Below, piece after piece: positions 1-10,400 of a DNA stretch of 64,000 bases. Position 1 is the first letter of the stretch. The number at the start of each line of letters is the position of its first letter. The notes beneath the pieces were generated by a model that searched no databases, had not been told where the DNA came from, and saw only the letters and a program-made list of their open reading frames with translations. Both the position numbers and the translations under genes were made by a program. The stretch is from Edaphochlamys debaryana. Taxonomy: Eukaryota; Chlorophyta; Chlorophyceae; Chlamydomonadales. The stretch is from NCBI GenBank assembly GCA_016858145.1, contig JAEHOE010000077.1, positions 498,501-562,500 of the forward strand, written 5' to 3'.

Positions 1-2063
1 AGGAGGCCGAGTTGCAACCGAATGCTCGCGAGCTTCCCGCTGGCACGGCGGCGCCGACGGCCGAGGGCGCCGCCGGAACGCCGCCACCCGTCTCTGCGCC
101 GACCAGCAACGGCCCACGGCCGCTGGAGGGTACGGCGCCAGCGCAGGAGCCACCGCCAGTGCCGCAGCCGCAGGACGCTCCGGCCCCCGTGCCCGCGCCT
201 CCGTCGCAGCAGCCCCTGCCCACGCCGGCACCGGCACCGGCGCCCAAAGCACCGGAGCCGCCGCAGCCGCAAGCCCCGGCACCGCAGCCCCCTGCTGCGG
301 CTCAGCCGGCGCCGACCCCAAGCCAACCGTTGCAGGCGCAGGCCGCTCCCACCCTGGCTCCTGCGGCAGCGCCCGCCGCCGCAGCCGCTGCCAGTCCGGC
401 GGCAGGGCCCAAGGCGCCGTCAACCAACGGCCCGCTAACCGCAGCCGCACCGACGCAGGCCCCTGCTGCGGCGGCGCCGGCCGCCGCCGCGGCCCCCTCG
501 GCCCTCAGCGCTCCCCCGGCGGCACCCGCACCGGCTCCTTCTGCCCCCGCCGCTGCCTCGACTCCGCCGCCGCCGTCACCGGCTGCCGCCGCAGCGGCAC
601 CGGTGGCGGCGCCGCCAGCTGCTGCACCGGCCGCCACGGCACCGGCGCCGACGGGTTCTTTGGCGCCACCCGCTGCCGTCCCGCCCGCTGCGGCCTCTGC
701 TGCTCCTGCGCCGGCCGCCACAGCGGCACCGACGGCCGCAACTACGGCTGCTGCCCCCGCCGCTGCAGCGGCGGCAGCACCGCCAGCGGCGGCGGCAGCA
801 GCGCCTGCGGCCGCACTCCCGACGGTGGCGCCGCTGGCGATGTCGAGCACTGCCCCGGCTTCTGCACCAGCCCCCAGTCCCTCTCCCGCAGCCACAGCCA
901 CAGTGCCGGCCGCGGCTGCGCCGGCAGGCGCCGCAGGGCCTGCGCCGGCGGCGGCGGGACAGACGGCGGCGGCCGTGGCGGCGGCCAACCAGGCAGCGGC
1001 GCTGCAGCAGCTGTTGGGCGGGCTTGGCGGTGCCGGCGGAGCCAGCGGGCAAAACGCTGTGGCCGCCGCCGCCGCCTTCCTCGCCGCCATCTCCAACGCC
1101 CCCGCCGTCAACACAGGCGCAGGGTCCGCCGCCGCTGCCAATAACGCTCGCGCCGCTGCCAGCAACGCCCTGTACCAGCTCTCCGGCGGCGCCCCGGCCT
1201 CGGCGGTTTACGCGAACCTGCAGGCCGCGGCGGCGGCGGCAGCGGCGGGTGGCGGCGGCGGCGGCGGAGCGGGAATCATCCCGGGCCAGAGCAAACCGCC
1301 GCCGCCGCTCTTCACCGCCGCACCGCCGAGAGGCATGCCCGGGACAGGCTCGGGCGGCGGGTCCGGTCCTGGGGCGGGCTTGGGCGTGGGGACGCTGCCT
1401 GGGATGCCCGGCATGCCCCACCCTCTCGCGGGGATGCCTGGGTTCTCCCAGGGGAACCTCGGCGGCGGTGGCGAAGGCGGAGGCGGCATGTTCCCGGGTG
1501 TGGCCGGCGCCGCGCCGCCGCGCGGCATGCCCGGCACGGCGTACGGCAACGCGGCGGTTGGCGGGCAACGGGGGCCCCTGGGTCCCGGAGAGCTCGGGGC
1601 CCAGGCGGGCCCAGGCCCGGGCCGGCCGCCGGGTGCGGGGCGCGGCCGCCCGCCCGCCCGACCTGTGGAGCCGGAGAGCGAAGAAGATGACTGGGACGAG
1701 GACGAGGAGGATGAAGATGACGGCATGATTGATGACGAGGACGACGAGGATTACGTCGCCACGCCAGCGCCGCGGGGCCGTAAAGGTCCCGGCCGGCCGC
1801 GGGGCCGCGGCGGCGCCAGGGGTGGCGGCCGTGGCAGCGGCCGCGGGGCCGGCCGCGGCGGGGGCCACCATGGTGACGGCAACGGCGACGCTGAGGCCAG
1901 CCGCCAATCCCGTCAGCGGGCCGGCAAGAACAGCCACAACTGGGCTGTGCTCCTCGCAAGTGACTCAGACGAGTCGGACGAGGAGTGGACGGGGGAGCGG
2001 TCGGGGAAGCGCGCGCGCGGGGAAGGGGGCGGCCGCGGCCGGGGGCGGCGGTCGGGCGGGTGA
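1..2063 (+). CDS. 3' portion of a large Pro/Ala-rich nuclear-type protein with acidic stretch and AT-hook-like basic tail (5' partial)
   Basis: The frame is open from the left edge to TGA at 2061-2063 with no convincing start, so this is the last exon (or exons) of a gene beginning outside the window. About the first 330 residues are Pro/Ala/Gln low complexity. An Ala/Gly-rich part follows, with repeated RGMPGT-type motifs near 1330 and 1520. Next comes a dense Asp/Glu block (about 1675-1750), a basic Gly/Arg stretch containing GRPRGRGG (an AT-hook-like core, about 1785-1860), and a C-terminal part with a second short acidic run (SDSDESDEE) and Lys/Arg-rich end. Acidic patch plus AT-hook/RGG composition suggests a chromatin- or RNA-associated nuclear protein, but no folded domain is visible and no function can be assigned. 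The long frame on the opposite strand is a composition shadow of the Ala/Gly codons. Confidence 0.6.
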   Translation, partial: EAELQPNARELPAGTAAPTAEGAAGTPPPVSAPTSNGPRPLEGTAPAQEPPPVPQPQDAPAPVPAPPSQQPLPTPAPAPAPKAPEPPQPQAPAPQPPAAAQPAPTPSQPLQAQAAPTLAPAAAPAAAAAASPAAGPKAPSTNGPLTAAAPTQAPAAAAPAAAAAPSALSAPPAAPAPAPSAPAAASTPPPPSPAAAAAAPVAAPPAAAPAATAPAPTGSLAPPAAVPPAAASAAPAPAATAAPTAATTAAAPAAAAAAAPPAAAAAAPAAALPTVAPLAMSSTAPASAPAPSPSPAATATVPAAAAPAGAAGPAPAAAGQTAAAVAAANQAAALQQLLGGLGGAGGASGQNAVAAAAAFLAAISNAPAVNTGAGSAAAANNARAAASNALYQLSGGAPASAVYANLQAAAAAAAAGGGGGGGAGIIPGQSKPPPPLFTAAPPRGMPGTGSGGGSGPGAGLGVGTLPGMPGMPHPLAGMPGFSQGNLGGGGEGGGGMFPGVAGAAPPRGMPGTAYGNAAVGGQRGPLGPGELGAQAGPGPGRPPGAGRGRPPARPVEPESEEDDWDEDEEDEDDGMIDDEDDEDYVATPAPRGRKGPGRPRGRGGARGGGRGSGRGAGRGGGHHGDGNGDAEASRQSRQRAGKNSHNWAVLLASDSDESDEEWTGERSGKRARGEGGGRGRGRRSGG

Positions 2064-3303
2064 GCAGTGTGGGGAACGGGCTGGCAAGGGTCTTCGAGGG
2101 CGGGGCGCGGAGGAAACCGGGGCTGTACAGGCGAAAACCTGGGGGTTAACGTTGTTGAGGACAGGGCGCGCACGGTTTGGCTCGGCTAGGAGATTGTTGC
2201 GCCCAAGCATAGCGCGGGCTCTGGCCCAAACGGTCAGGTTGAGTGGCCGGGGCTTGGAACGGCGCTGTTGGGGGCTCCTGGACAGTGGACGCGACAAGAC
2301 ACGACTGCTGACTCACACGGAATAGGACAGCCCGGCTTGTGATGGCACAAGGCTGCTGATGACGGCTGACCGGTGTACGGGTTGCGTTCTGATGGGCGCG
2401 TGGGTGTGAATCGCCTCTTGGGTGGGGCTCGAGTGGTGAGTGCATGCGCTGATGTGAGGGCAGGGCTCCACGCGACAGATTGGTGGCGGCGGTGGTGTTG
2501 GGTGGTTGAGGCATGCAAAGGGGGGTTTCCCGTGCCCTGGCGTGATGCTGGAGTGAGTTCGGGTGAGGGGCTGGGGACGGCGGTTGAAGGGGATGGATGA
2601 TGGCGGATCGGCGGTATCGGGAGGAGAGGGATTTCGTGGTTGGGGCGCGGGGCGTGCTGACGTCAGAGAGGTTGCGGGCAGGCCCGCTGCGTGCCGGAGT
2701 GTTGTGAAAGGGATTGCACCCGATCGTCGCCTTACGTAAGGCTCTCGGACTGCCGGCCCAGGCACACGCTCCACCCGCAACCGCCTTCTGTGGACCATGG
2801 GAGCAGATGGAAGTGAAGGAACCGCCGGCGCAACTTACGCTTAGTAATGCGGCAACCGACTGGACGAGTGGTAGGCGAGGCGGTAGGCAAGGGCCTGGGC
2901 AAGGGGCCAGCTTCCAGGGAGGGAGACGCGCGGGGTCGCAACATGCAGAGGGATTTGGCGCCGCGCCGGCAAGGGTTGGGAGCGTGGGTCATCAACACAC
3001 CCGGACGGCTTGTCGGACGGGCGGGCACAGGCAAGTGAGGAGGGACGGAGGCGGCATCCGGGGAGAGAGGCGAGGTCGGCATGGGCAGGCACCGTGCACC
3101 ATGCAGGTCGCCAACGCAAGCAGCCTAGTCCAGCATACGGACCACCTCAAAAGAGAAACTTGATTACGCCACGTGCATGCGAAGCCTGGCAAGCGCGAGA
3201 CAAGGCGGTGAAAGCACTTTGCTCCCAACGATGAACCCGCAACCTTGCCGCTCCGCTGCTGTGTCAGCGTCTAGGTCTCCATAAAGCTTGACTTAATCGT
3301 CAG
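2064..3303. other. intergenic: 3' flank of gene A and 5' flank of the CAAX-protease gene
   Basis: No frame with exon-like borders was found. The stretch should hold the 3' UTR of the upstream gene and the promoter/5' UTR of the gene starting at 3304. No canonical TGTAA signal was seen just after 2063, and no repeat family was recognised. Confidence 0.4.
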
Positions 3304-5212
3304 ATGCAAGCGCTGCAGCGTCAGGCCTCTGGGCGCGTCGGAACCCGTCAAGGCGCTCAGCGATGCGTGGCATGCTTGCGGAGAGCCACCGGCTCGCATA
3401 ACAGCCGATTAGTTGCGAGGAGTGGAGCAGGAGCAAGCGGAGCGCTCTCGTCTGAAGGCGATTATGAGCCGCGGTCAAGCCAGCCAGGCGGCCAGCCCGA
3501 AAGCAGCCCACCAGCGGAGTCTGATGCAGAGAAGCAGTCTAAAGAGGCATCAGGGGTAAGCCTAGCCACATTCTCTGGCCGACCGGCTTGTATGGGCAAC
3601 GCCGGACGCCCGAGTGACTGAGGGCTGGCACTGCCGATAACCCACAGGGCAAGCTGCCGATCGTGCCCTGGGGCGTCGACAAGATCTTGCAGGTGGGCTC
3701 GAGGGGGGGGGGGTAGGACTAGCATGGAGGTACAGAGCGGAAGGCACGACCGGGCAGAAATGGGAAGGGGGAGGTGGCGGAGGGGCCACGGCGCCCGCTC
3801 CGTTTCCAGCGGAATGCCTTGCCCGCCCCTCCAAGCCCCGCCGCTCTAGAGTCTGCATTTCAACCTGCGCAGCCCCTAAATAATTCCAATGTCAGGCGAT
3901 CCTCTGAGACTGGAACCCTGAACCTCCGGCTTCTGCTGCCCCCTGCCCCCTGCCCCCAGGTCATGGCCCTCTGGCTCCTGGCCTACATCATCATAGGCCA
4001 GGTGAGGGGAGGAGGGAGTAGGGGGCCCTGGTCTTTGCGGGTTTGGCCAGTCTGTGGCAGGGGCGGTGGGCCTCGGCGGTCTTTGACCGTTCCTAAGGGA
4101 GCCGTGGCTGAGCGGTGGGGCAAGACGGGACTGTGCGGGGGACCGGGGGTCGTGCCGCCCGACGTTGCCAGCCCGCCCGCCCTTCCTGATGTGTCATCTT
4201 AAACGGGTGACGTGGCTCAGCCGCCGGCTCAAAGGTTCCTGGCGCTCCCTCGCGCGAGGGGGTTGGAGGGGGCTCGTGGCTGAAGGTCCAAGGGCTGCAG
4301 CGACTGTGGCCCTACCTTGTCCTGCGGGGCAGGGCGGCAGCTAGTCGGGGGGGTGGATGCAAGCCTAGGGCAAGTGTGGCCCGGGCCTGTGAGACCGAGG
4401 GGGCGGGGCAGGCGAACGGCATGCAAGAGGCCCCCGCCCGGCGGGCACAGACAGGGGCCTGTTGTTATTTTAGGGTCTATACTACTACTTTATACTAATA
4501 CTATACCCCAAAGCGCAAGGTTCTTACCCCTCGTGCTCCCCGGCTCTCCCATCCCTGCCCCACTCCCCGCCAGGTGGCGGTACCGCTGGTCCTATCCCTG
4601 ATCGGCGTTGACCGGCCGGAGCTGACCGTGCGGTCGCACGCGATGCTGCACCTGTGCCTGGACATCTCTCAACTGGTCGTCACGCTCTCCATCCTCTGGT
4701 CATGCCTGCGCTCCTACCGGCCGCGCGCGCTGGGGCTCTTCCCCATCCGGCTGCGCGGCTGGTGGAAGTGGGTCGCGGCGGTGCTGGTCTGCTGCATCAG
4801 CTTCCCGGCGGTCGACTGGCTCGCGCATCAATCCATGGCATGGTTTCCGGACGAGTACGATGCGACGTGGGCGAACCAGCTGGAGCACTCTCTGTCGATC
4901 GGTGACTGGGTCACCAACGCGGCGTACTTTTCCGTGGTGTCGCTCTGCGCGCCAATTTGGGAGGAGGCGATTTTTCGCGGCTTCCTGCTCACATCGCTGG
5001 CGCGGTACATGCCGACGCCCGTCGCGGTGATCGTCAGCAGCGTCGTGTTCGCGATGTGCCACTTCCGCAAGCAGACGTTCCTGCCGCTGCTGGTGCTGGG
5101 CGTGGTGTTCTCGGGGGTGTTCATTCGGACCAACAATCTGATCCCGCCCATCCTGCTTCACAGCTTCTGGAATGTCTACGTCCTGCTGAGCCTCGTGCTG
5201 AGGCCGGGGTAG
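3304..5212 (+). CDS. CPBP-family (CAAX/Abi type) intramembrane protease, probably plastid-targeted
   Basis: Four exons join in phase 0: 3304-3555, 3648-3692, 3960-4001 and 4574-5212 (stop TAG), giving 325 aa. Residues 1 to about 60 are rich in Arg, Ser, Ala and Gln with almost no acidic residues until about 50, typical of an algal plastid transit peptide. Exon 2 encodes GKLPIVPWGVDKILQ, resembling the VPW segment before the first membrane helix in plant CPBP proteins. Several hydrophobic helices follow. The family's catalytic signature is present: WEEAIFRG with the Glu pair at about residues 243-244, a His in FAMCHF at about 276, and a His in LLHSFWN at about 309. In plants such proteins sit in the thylakoid or envelope; a prenyl-protease role is not implied. 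The start is the first ATG of the transit-like exon. Intron 3 (4002-4573) is the longest. Confidence 0.87.
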
Positions 5213-7410
5213 CGACTGTGCTGCGATCGTGAGGGGGAAGGGCGGGACCGAAGAAATGGGGCTCGACGGTTTCGGGATTTCGTTTGACCGGGTGAAGGCA
5301 AGGGCGAGGGCTGCTAGGAAGGGGAACTCCACGACGATAGGCTAGAGGCAGGGGTTAGGTTCGACTGTGGCGTGGTTTGGCCAGGGACCGAGGCCCACGC
5401 CGCTGGCGCAGCGCTGGGGGCTGACGAGGGCTAAGTGGTTATGTGGGGGCAGGGGGGGGCAGCTCAACATTGGCACGTGTGGTCTCTGTGTTTTGCAGGC
5501 TCTGTGGTGGTTGCTTTGCTGTTCTTGCTGTCTCGTATGCACGTCTTGTTCGTTGGCAGGCGGCGTGTAGGCGTGGTGAGTCCCATTACGCCGGGACAGG
5601 ACGTGGAAGTGGGATACGATTAAGCATGAGACACGCACCTAGGCGTTATGGTCTGCGAACTTGCCGGACGGATGTCCAGATGTGCCCGAGCGTTCACCTG
5701 GGAGCTTAGGCGCATGCGTTCTGTGGATGGAGGTCCTCAACGGTTCAAGGGCGTTTCATGGAGCGTTCCGACACCTAAATACCTGCATAAATCACTCAGG
5801 TGTCGACTGGGATTCGCTCTTGGTGGAGGTTCGCTCGCCATGGATGCTCGATGGGTGCTTGGCGGGCTCTGGCGGGGTTAGCAAGGCCATGTGAAGTACG
5901 GCGCATGCATAGCGGCGTGCAGCTTGCTAACTAGGCCTGTCTTGACGGCCAAGGGTCATTGGTGGGCGGGGCGTAGTCGGGACAAGGGCGTGGCACGATG
6001 GCAGGTTCACATGTGACGCGGGCAGAGCATCAAGCTTGATCCCTTAAGGGTGATCGATCTGTCAACGCTGCGGTGGTTGAAGCATGCATGCCCCAATGCA
6101 ATCCCTGAGGGTCCAGAGCTGTGCGCGCCCTCGTCACTCGCATGGCATGTCACTTCAACCCTGTGAGGAATGAGAGATAGAGAGAGCCTATCCAGGCTGA
6201 CGGGGGTGGGGGCGTCCAGGCACGCAGCTTAGTCACCAACCATCGGTGGGGCCACACTGAAGGGGAGGATAAGGAGGACTACACCGCCCCTGGACCTGAG
6301 GAATGGTTGCGGCCAGTATTGCTCTGACTACGCCATCGTCTTCCCAGCCCAGGCGCCGGGCTGATCACCATTCACCGGGCGCCCGCCGGGCGGGAGGGTG
6401 GCCCTGTGTGCGTGGCCCCAAACAATGCCCGTCATGCGCTTCCGTGCACTTTGGGGTGTTGGGGGGGCGCGTTGGGGTGTTGGTCAAACACACGTACGTG
6501 ACGTACCCCATGCGTGTACGGAGGTCTGAGGGAACACGCTAGTCCAGGCCTGGAGAGCCATGCAGCGCACCAAGCAAGTAAGGGAACACGGATGCCGTTT
6601 ATTGCCGTACATGGGTGCCTGCTGCTGCCAGGTGCGTGGGCGGGTCAGGCCCAGTGCCCCCCGCCCTAAGGCGTCCCATGTAGACCTTCCCTCTGGATGG
6701 CTCATGAGCCGCTGCCTTCTGCTCACCACTGATGACTCGGTTCCGAGGTAGGACCCACAGGCCCGTGCGTGCTGCCCCCACTCCGCACACCCCACGCCCC
6801 CGCAGGCAGGGGGGGCGGCGCGCGTGGGGCTTTGGCTGCTCTCGCACAAGGGCTACTCTCTGGACCCGAAGTAAGTTCCGAACCCAGCCTGGCCTTGGGC
6901 CATGGGCCTTGGGCCATGGGCCTTGGGCCATGGCGAACGCGACGCACATCCTGATGAGTGGAGTCAGGTAGGGATCTCCGGGGATGGTCCACTGCTGCTT
7001 CCGTAAGACTGGGGGACTAGAGGATGGGTTGATGTCTCCGACCCCTAGGTTGCAGGCGGGGCGGCAGACACGGGGGCGGGACGGTGGGAAAACAGAGGGT
7101 GCCCACGGCACGCCAAGGAGATGTACGATGGGGGGTCGGGCATTCGTGAATGCATGCGAGTCTCGCATGGTGGCCGGTCTTCCTGCCGTGTTCGTGCCCC
7201 TTCGAGCTGTAGCTTCATTCGTCAGACCCCAGCATTGTGCATAATACTGGATCGTTCGACAGCGCAATCGGGCTTGAAGCGCGCCGTAGGCGTAGTAGTA
7301 CCGGCCGCAGCAGGCACGCACGAAAGAACTGAAATGCAAACCTAAGTTGATGTAAAAGAAGAGTAGTAAGAGAGAACAGTATTTCAAGGGCCCAGACTTG
7401 CAAGCGAGTG
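5213..7410. other. intergenic region, no gene recognised
   Basis: About 2.2 kb between the CAAX-protease stop and the first plausible start of the GT47 gene. Frames here are short and lack exon-like borders. Visible structures are a small inverted repeat, CGACACCT at 5769 and AGGTGTCG at 5798, and a 14-bp tandem repeat at 6892-6932. The part just before 7411 is relatively A-rich and may be the 5' UTR of the next gene. Confidence 0.4.
6892..6932. repeat. 14-bp tandem repeat (CCTTGGGCCATGGG), about three copies
   Basis: Three consecutive copies of a 14-bp unit containing the palindrome GGGCCATGGGCC lie in the intergenic region. Confidence 0.85.
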
Positions 7411-10400
7411 ATGAAGCAACACATTATCCTCCTTGCCATCACGTTACTGGTACTTCACACTGAAGCCATTGAAACGGTGGGTGGCCCTTGGGAGGACGGC
7501 GGCCGAAACGAATTGCAATCCTCCGTGCGAAGTCAAGTTGGAAAGCTGCAAGTGGCAACAGCGCGATAAGAGACGGGACAGTGCGTGTTACGTGAGCCAT
7601 ACCTGGTGCACCGGTCTGGGTTGGGCCCCGTAGACGGGGCGGGTCAGGGTTATGTCTAGGCCGCTCGAGGCCCCCCTATCCAGGTCCGGGCCCCCTCCCT
7701 CCCTACCTCCCGCCTGCATGGACCCTTGCGATCCCATCGCATGTGGGCACCGACCGGACCGTAACAAGCTGCACGTTTCGCGCAGGACCCGAGCGGTGAT
7801 GATGTAGCTTCGGGGAGCACTATTCTTGGCTACGCGCGCGCGGGAGCACGGCGCCTGCGTGTCGCTCCCCTTGTGATGGACCCCGGGCCACCGGTGCTTG
7901 CGGGGATTGCGACGGACGACGGCGGCCCAGATGAAATTCTTGCGAGTGGGTGTGGGTGTGAACGGCGTTGAGAGGCTAGGGATGAAGGAGGGGGGTTGCG
8001 GCAGGGGGCCGGGTGGGGGTTGATGCACGGCTCGATTATTGTGTCCCTGACAGGCTGGTTCCCCACTTCCTGACGGCGCCCTTCCTGACACCCTGCCAAC
8101 GCAGGCAATTATGACCACGACATGCTCCACCGCAGCAATAAGGGTACGGTGTGGTGATGACTGGGGTATGCTTGGGAGCAGTAAAAGCCCTGGCTGGGCC
8201 GCAGGGGCGGGGGAGGCCAAGGGGGGGCCGCTTGATATTGCGGCACACCCCAATTTGCATACCCCCCCGCGCGGAATCCCACCTCTCGTCCTACCGTACC
8301 GGTACTCCCTTAGCGGACCTCCCGTCTGCCCCCGCTTCGTGCTGCTTGCTTCCAACCCCGTCCAGCGCTGGGCACGGCGGGGCGGCACGGGGGCCATCCG
8401 GAGGCGTGCGACCGGGGCGGGGGCAAGTGCGCGCTCTGCGCCCTGACGCGAGGCAGCTGGTGCGAGGAGTTCTTCAGGTGAGGCGACGTGGTCGAGGGGG
8501 GGCGTTGCGGCAGGCAGACAGCAGGGTGAGGGGACATGCAGCAGGAGTGGGCGGGGGCGGCGAGAGGTGCTCGAGGGGTGAGTAGCGGTGTGGCTGCGCC
8601 TTCACCACCCCACCGGCCAATGTGCACACGCTCCCATACCCTGATTCCATGTTGCAGGCAGGAGCGAGTACCTTGGAAGCCCGCACCACGAGGTAGGGCC
8701 CAGTAGCGGGGGGGCTTGCCCTCGAGATCCCTAGTTCCCCAGGAGCCTGCATGCCCGCGTGCTTGCTGCTGGAAGCGCCACTCAGTTGGGCGGTCCGTGG
8801 TCCCCACCCTCCGCCCCAGGCTCCAAGGACTGCCCCTCCACCAAGTGGGGCCCCTGCAGCGGTGTGGGCAACTGCCACTACGACATCGGGGTGTGCCAGT
8901 GCCCAGCGGGTGAGCGGCATCGGGGGGGGGGGGAAGCGGACACGGGTCCCGGGCTCCGTGGTGAGGGTTGGGTAGAATGTGGTGGGCCGCTTGGGTTGGG
9001 TCAACACCTGTAACATCTGTCTGTCTGTCTGTCTGCTTCGGGGGCAGCAAGGTACAAGACGGACTGGATGTGCGGGTTTTCATGGCTGGGAGCCATGCAA
9101 GTTGTTACTCTACCTACGTCTCCCGCCTTTGCGTCCAGGCTGGAAGGGGGAAGCATGCGATGTGAAGGATCTGCGGCCCTGCACGCACCGACTCAGGACC
9201 CTTGCGGACCCTGTCGACACTGTGATTGTGAGTTCTGGGGCAGCAGGCACAGTACTGCGGGGGCGTCCAGTCCATCGATCCTCAACCACCCAGGCCTACC
9301 GGTAGGTACCTTGATTGGCCCACGTGACTTGCCCTCATCAGGGGCACGTGGACGCGGCAGGATACGATCTGAATCTCATGGAGCCCGGATGGACCGCGTC
9401 TCGCTGCGCCGGGATCTGCGACGTGGATCGAGCGGTAAGCGATGCGATCCACGCATGCTTGATCGTACCGTGCCGTACAGAAAGCGCACTGAGACTGGCC
9501 ACCCGCCCGCCCGGCCTCAGTCCTGCTGGTGCCCCGCCCATACGGTGTACGGCCGAAGGCCACCGCCGGCCGACGCGCCGCCCTGGGTGCGGTTCTCGGA
9601 GCGGGGGCGGCCCATCTCCGCCACGTGCAAACCTTCCCGGGTACGCGGCGAGGGCGAGGGTGAGGGCGAGGGCGAGGCAAGAAAGCAATGCGAGAACTGG
9701 GAGAGGTGCGGGGAGCTGGACAGAGCTTGGGGCTGGGGTAGAGGAGGTCTGGGGCCGCCAGGGCATTGCATGCTCGCGTGTGCTTCACTGAAACCAGTTG
9801 CACAGCAAGCAAGCCCCCGCCACTCACGTCCTCTGCCTGTTCCCTCCAAGGTGCGACTGGTCAACGGCACAGTGGTCACTATCGATTGGGGCACCCCGTC
9901 CCTTCCACACATCAGCCTTGACGACATTACCGGACCCAACGTGAGGCCAAAGCTGGGCAAATGCTGAAGTTGGGGCGAAAGCGATGCACCCGATCCATTG
10001 GAGCTGACTCCGTATCCAGCGATGGAGGCACCTACCCGCCGCCGCCGGCTGCCCTACCAGACCCCGTCATCGTACCTCGCGCACCCCCTGCCCGTCGGCC
10101 CTTCCTCCGTGCGCAGGGCTGGTGCAATGTTGCAAAGGAGAGTCAACTCACGGAGCCCGCGAGGTAAGGCGAGGTCTGAGCGGGGCGAGCGACGGCGGAG
10201 GCAGGAGGTCCCCATGGGCCCTGCCGGGGCGGAGCTTCCCAGAGTCCAGTGCCACGCATGCTGTGTGGTACGACAAGGAGAGGTGACGAGCATCCCTCAG
10301 CAGCCGGCCACGCTCAGTCAGCCCAGACGACGCCCTCTTCGGCCCGTCTCCTTACTTGCGTGTCTGTGCGCAGGCGCAAATGCGCTTGTGACACGACAAC

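Noticed and set aside
302..1959. Long minus-strand frames of 215-453 codons opposite gene A
   Set aside because: They are Ala/Gly/Arg mirror frames caused by GC-rich triplets. The plus-strand frame has acidic and AT-hook segments that random frames lack.
9009..9013. TGTAA at 9009 as a polyadenylation signal
   Set aside because: It lies within the intron between EGF-like exons whose phases and sequence join cleanly. Likewise the TGTAA at 11530 and 42900 are intronic.
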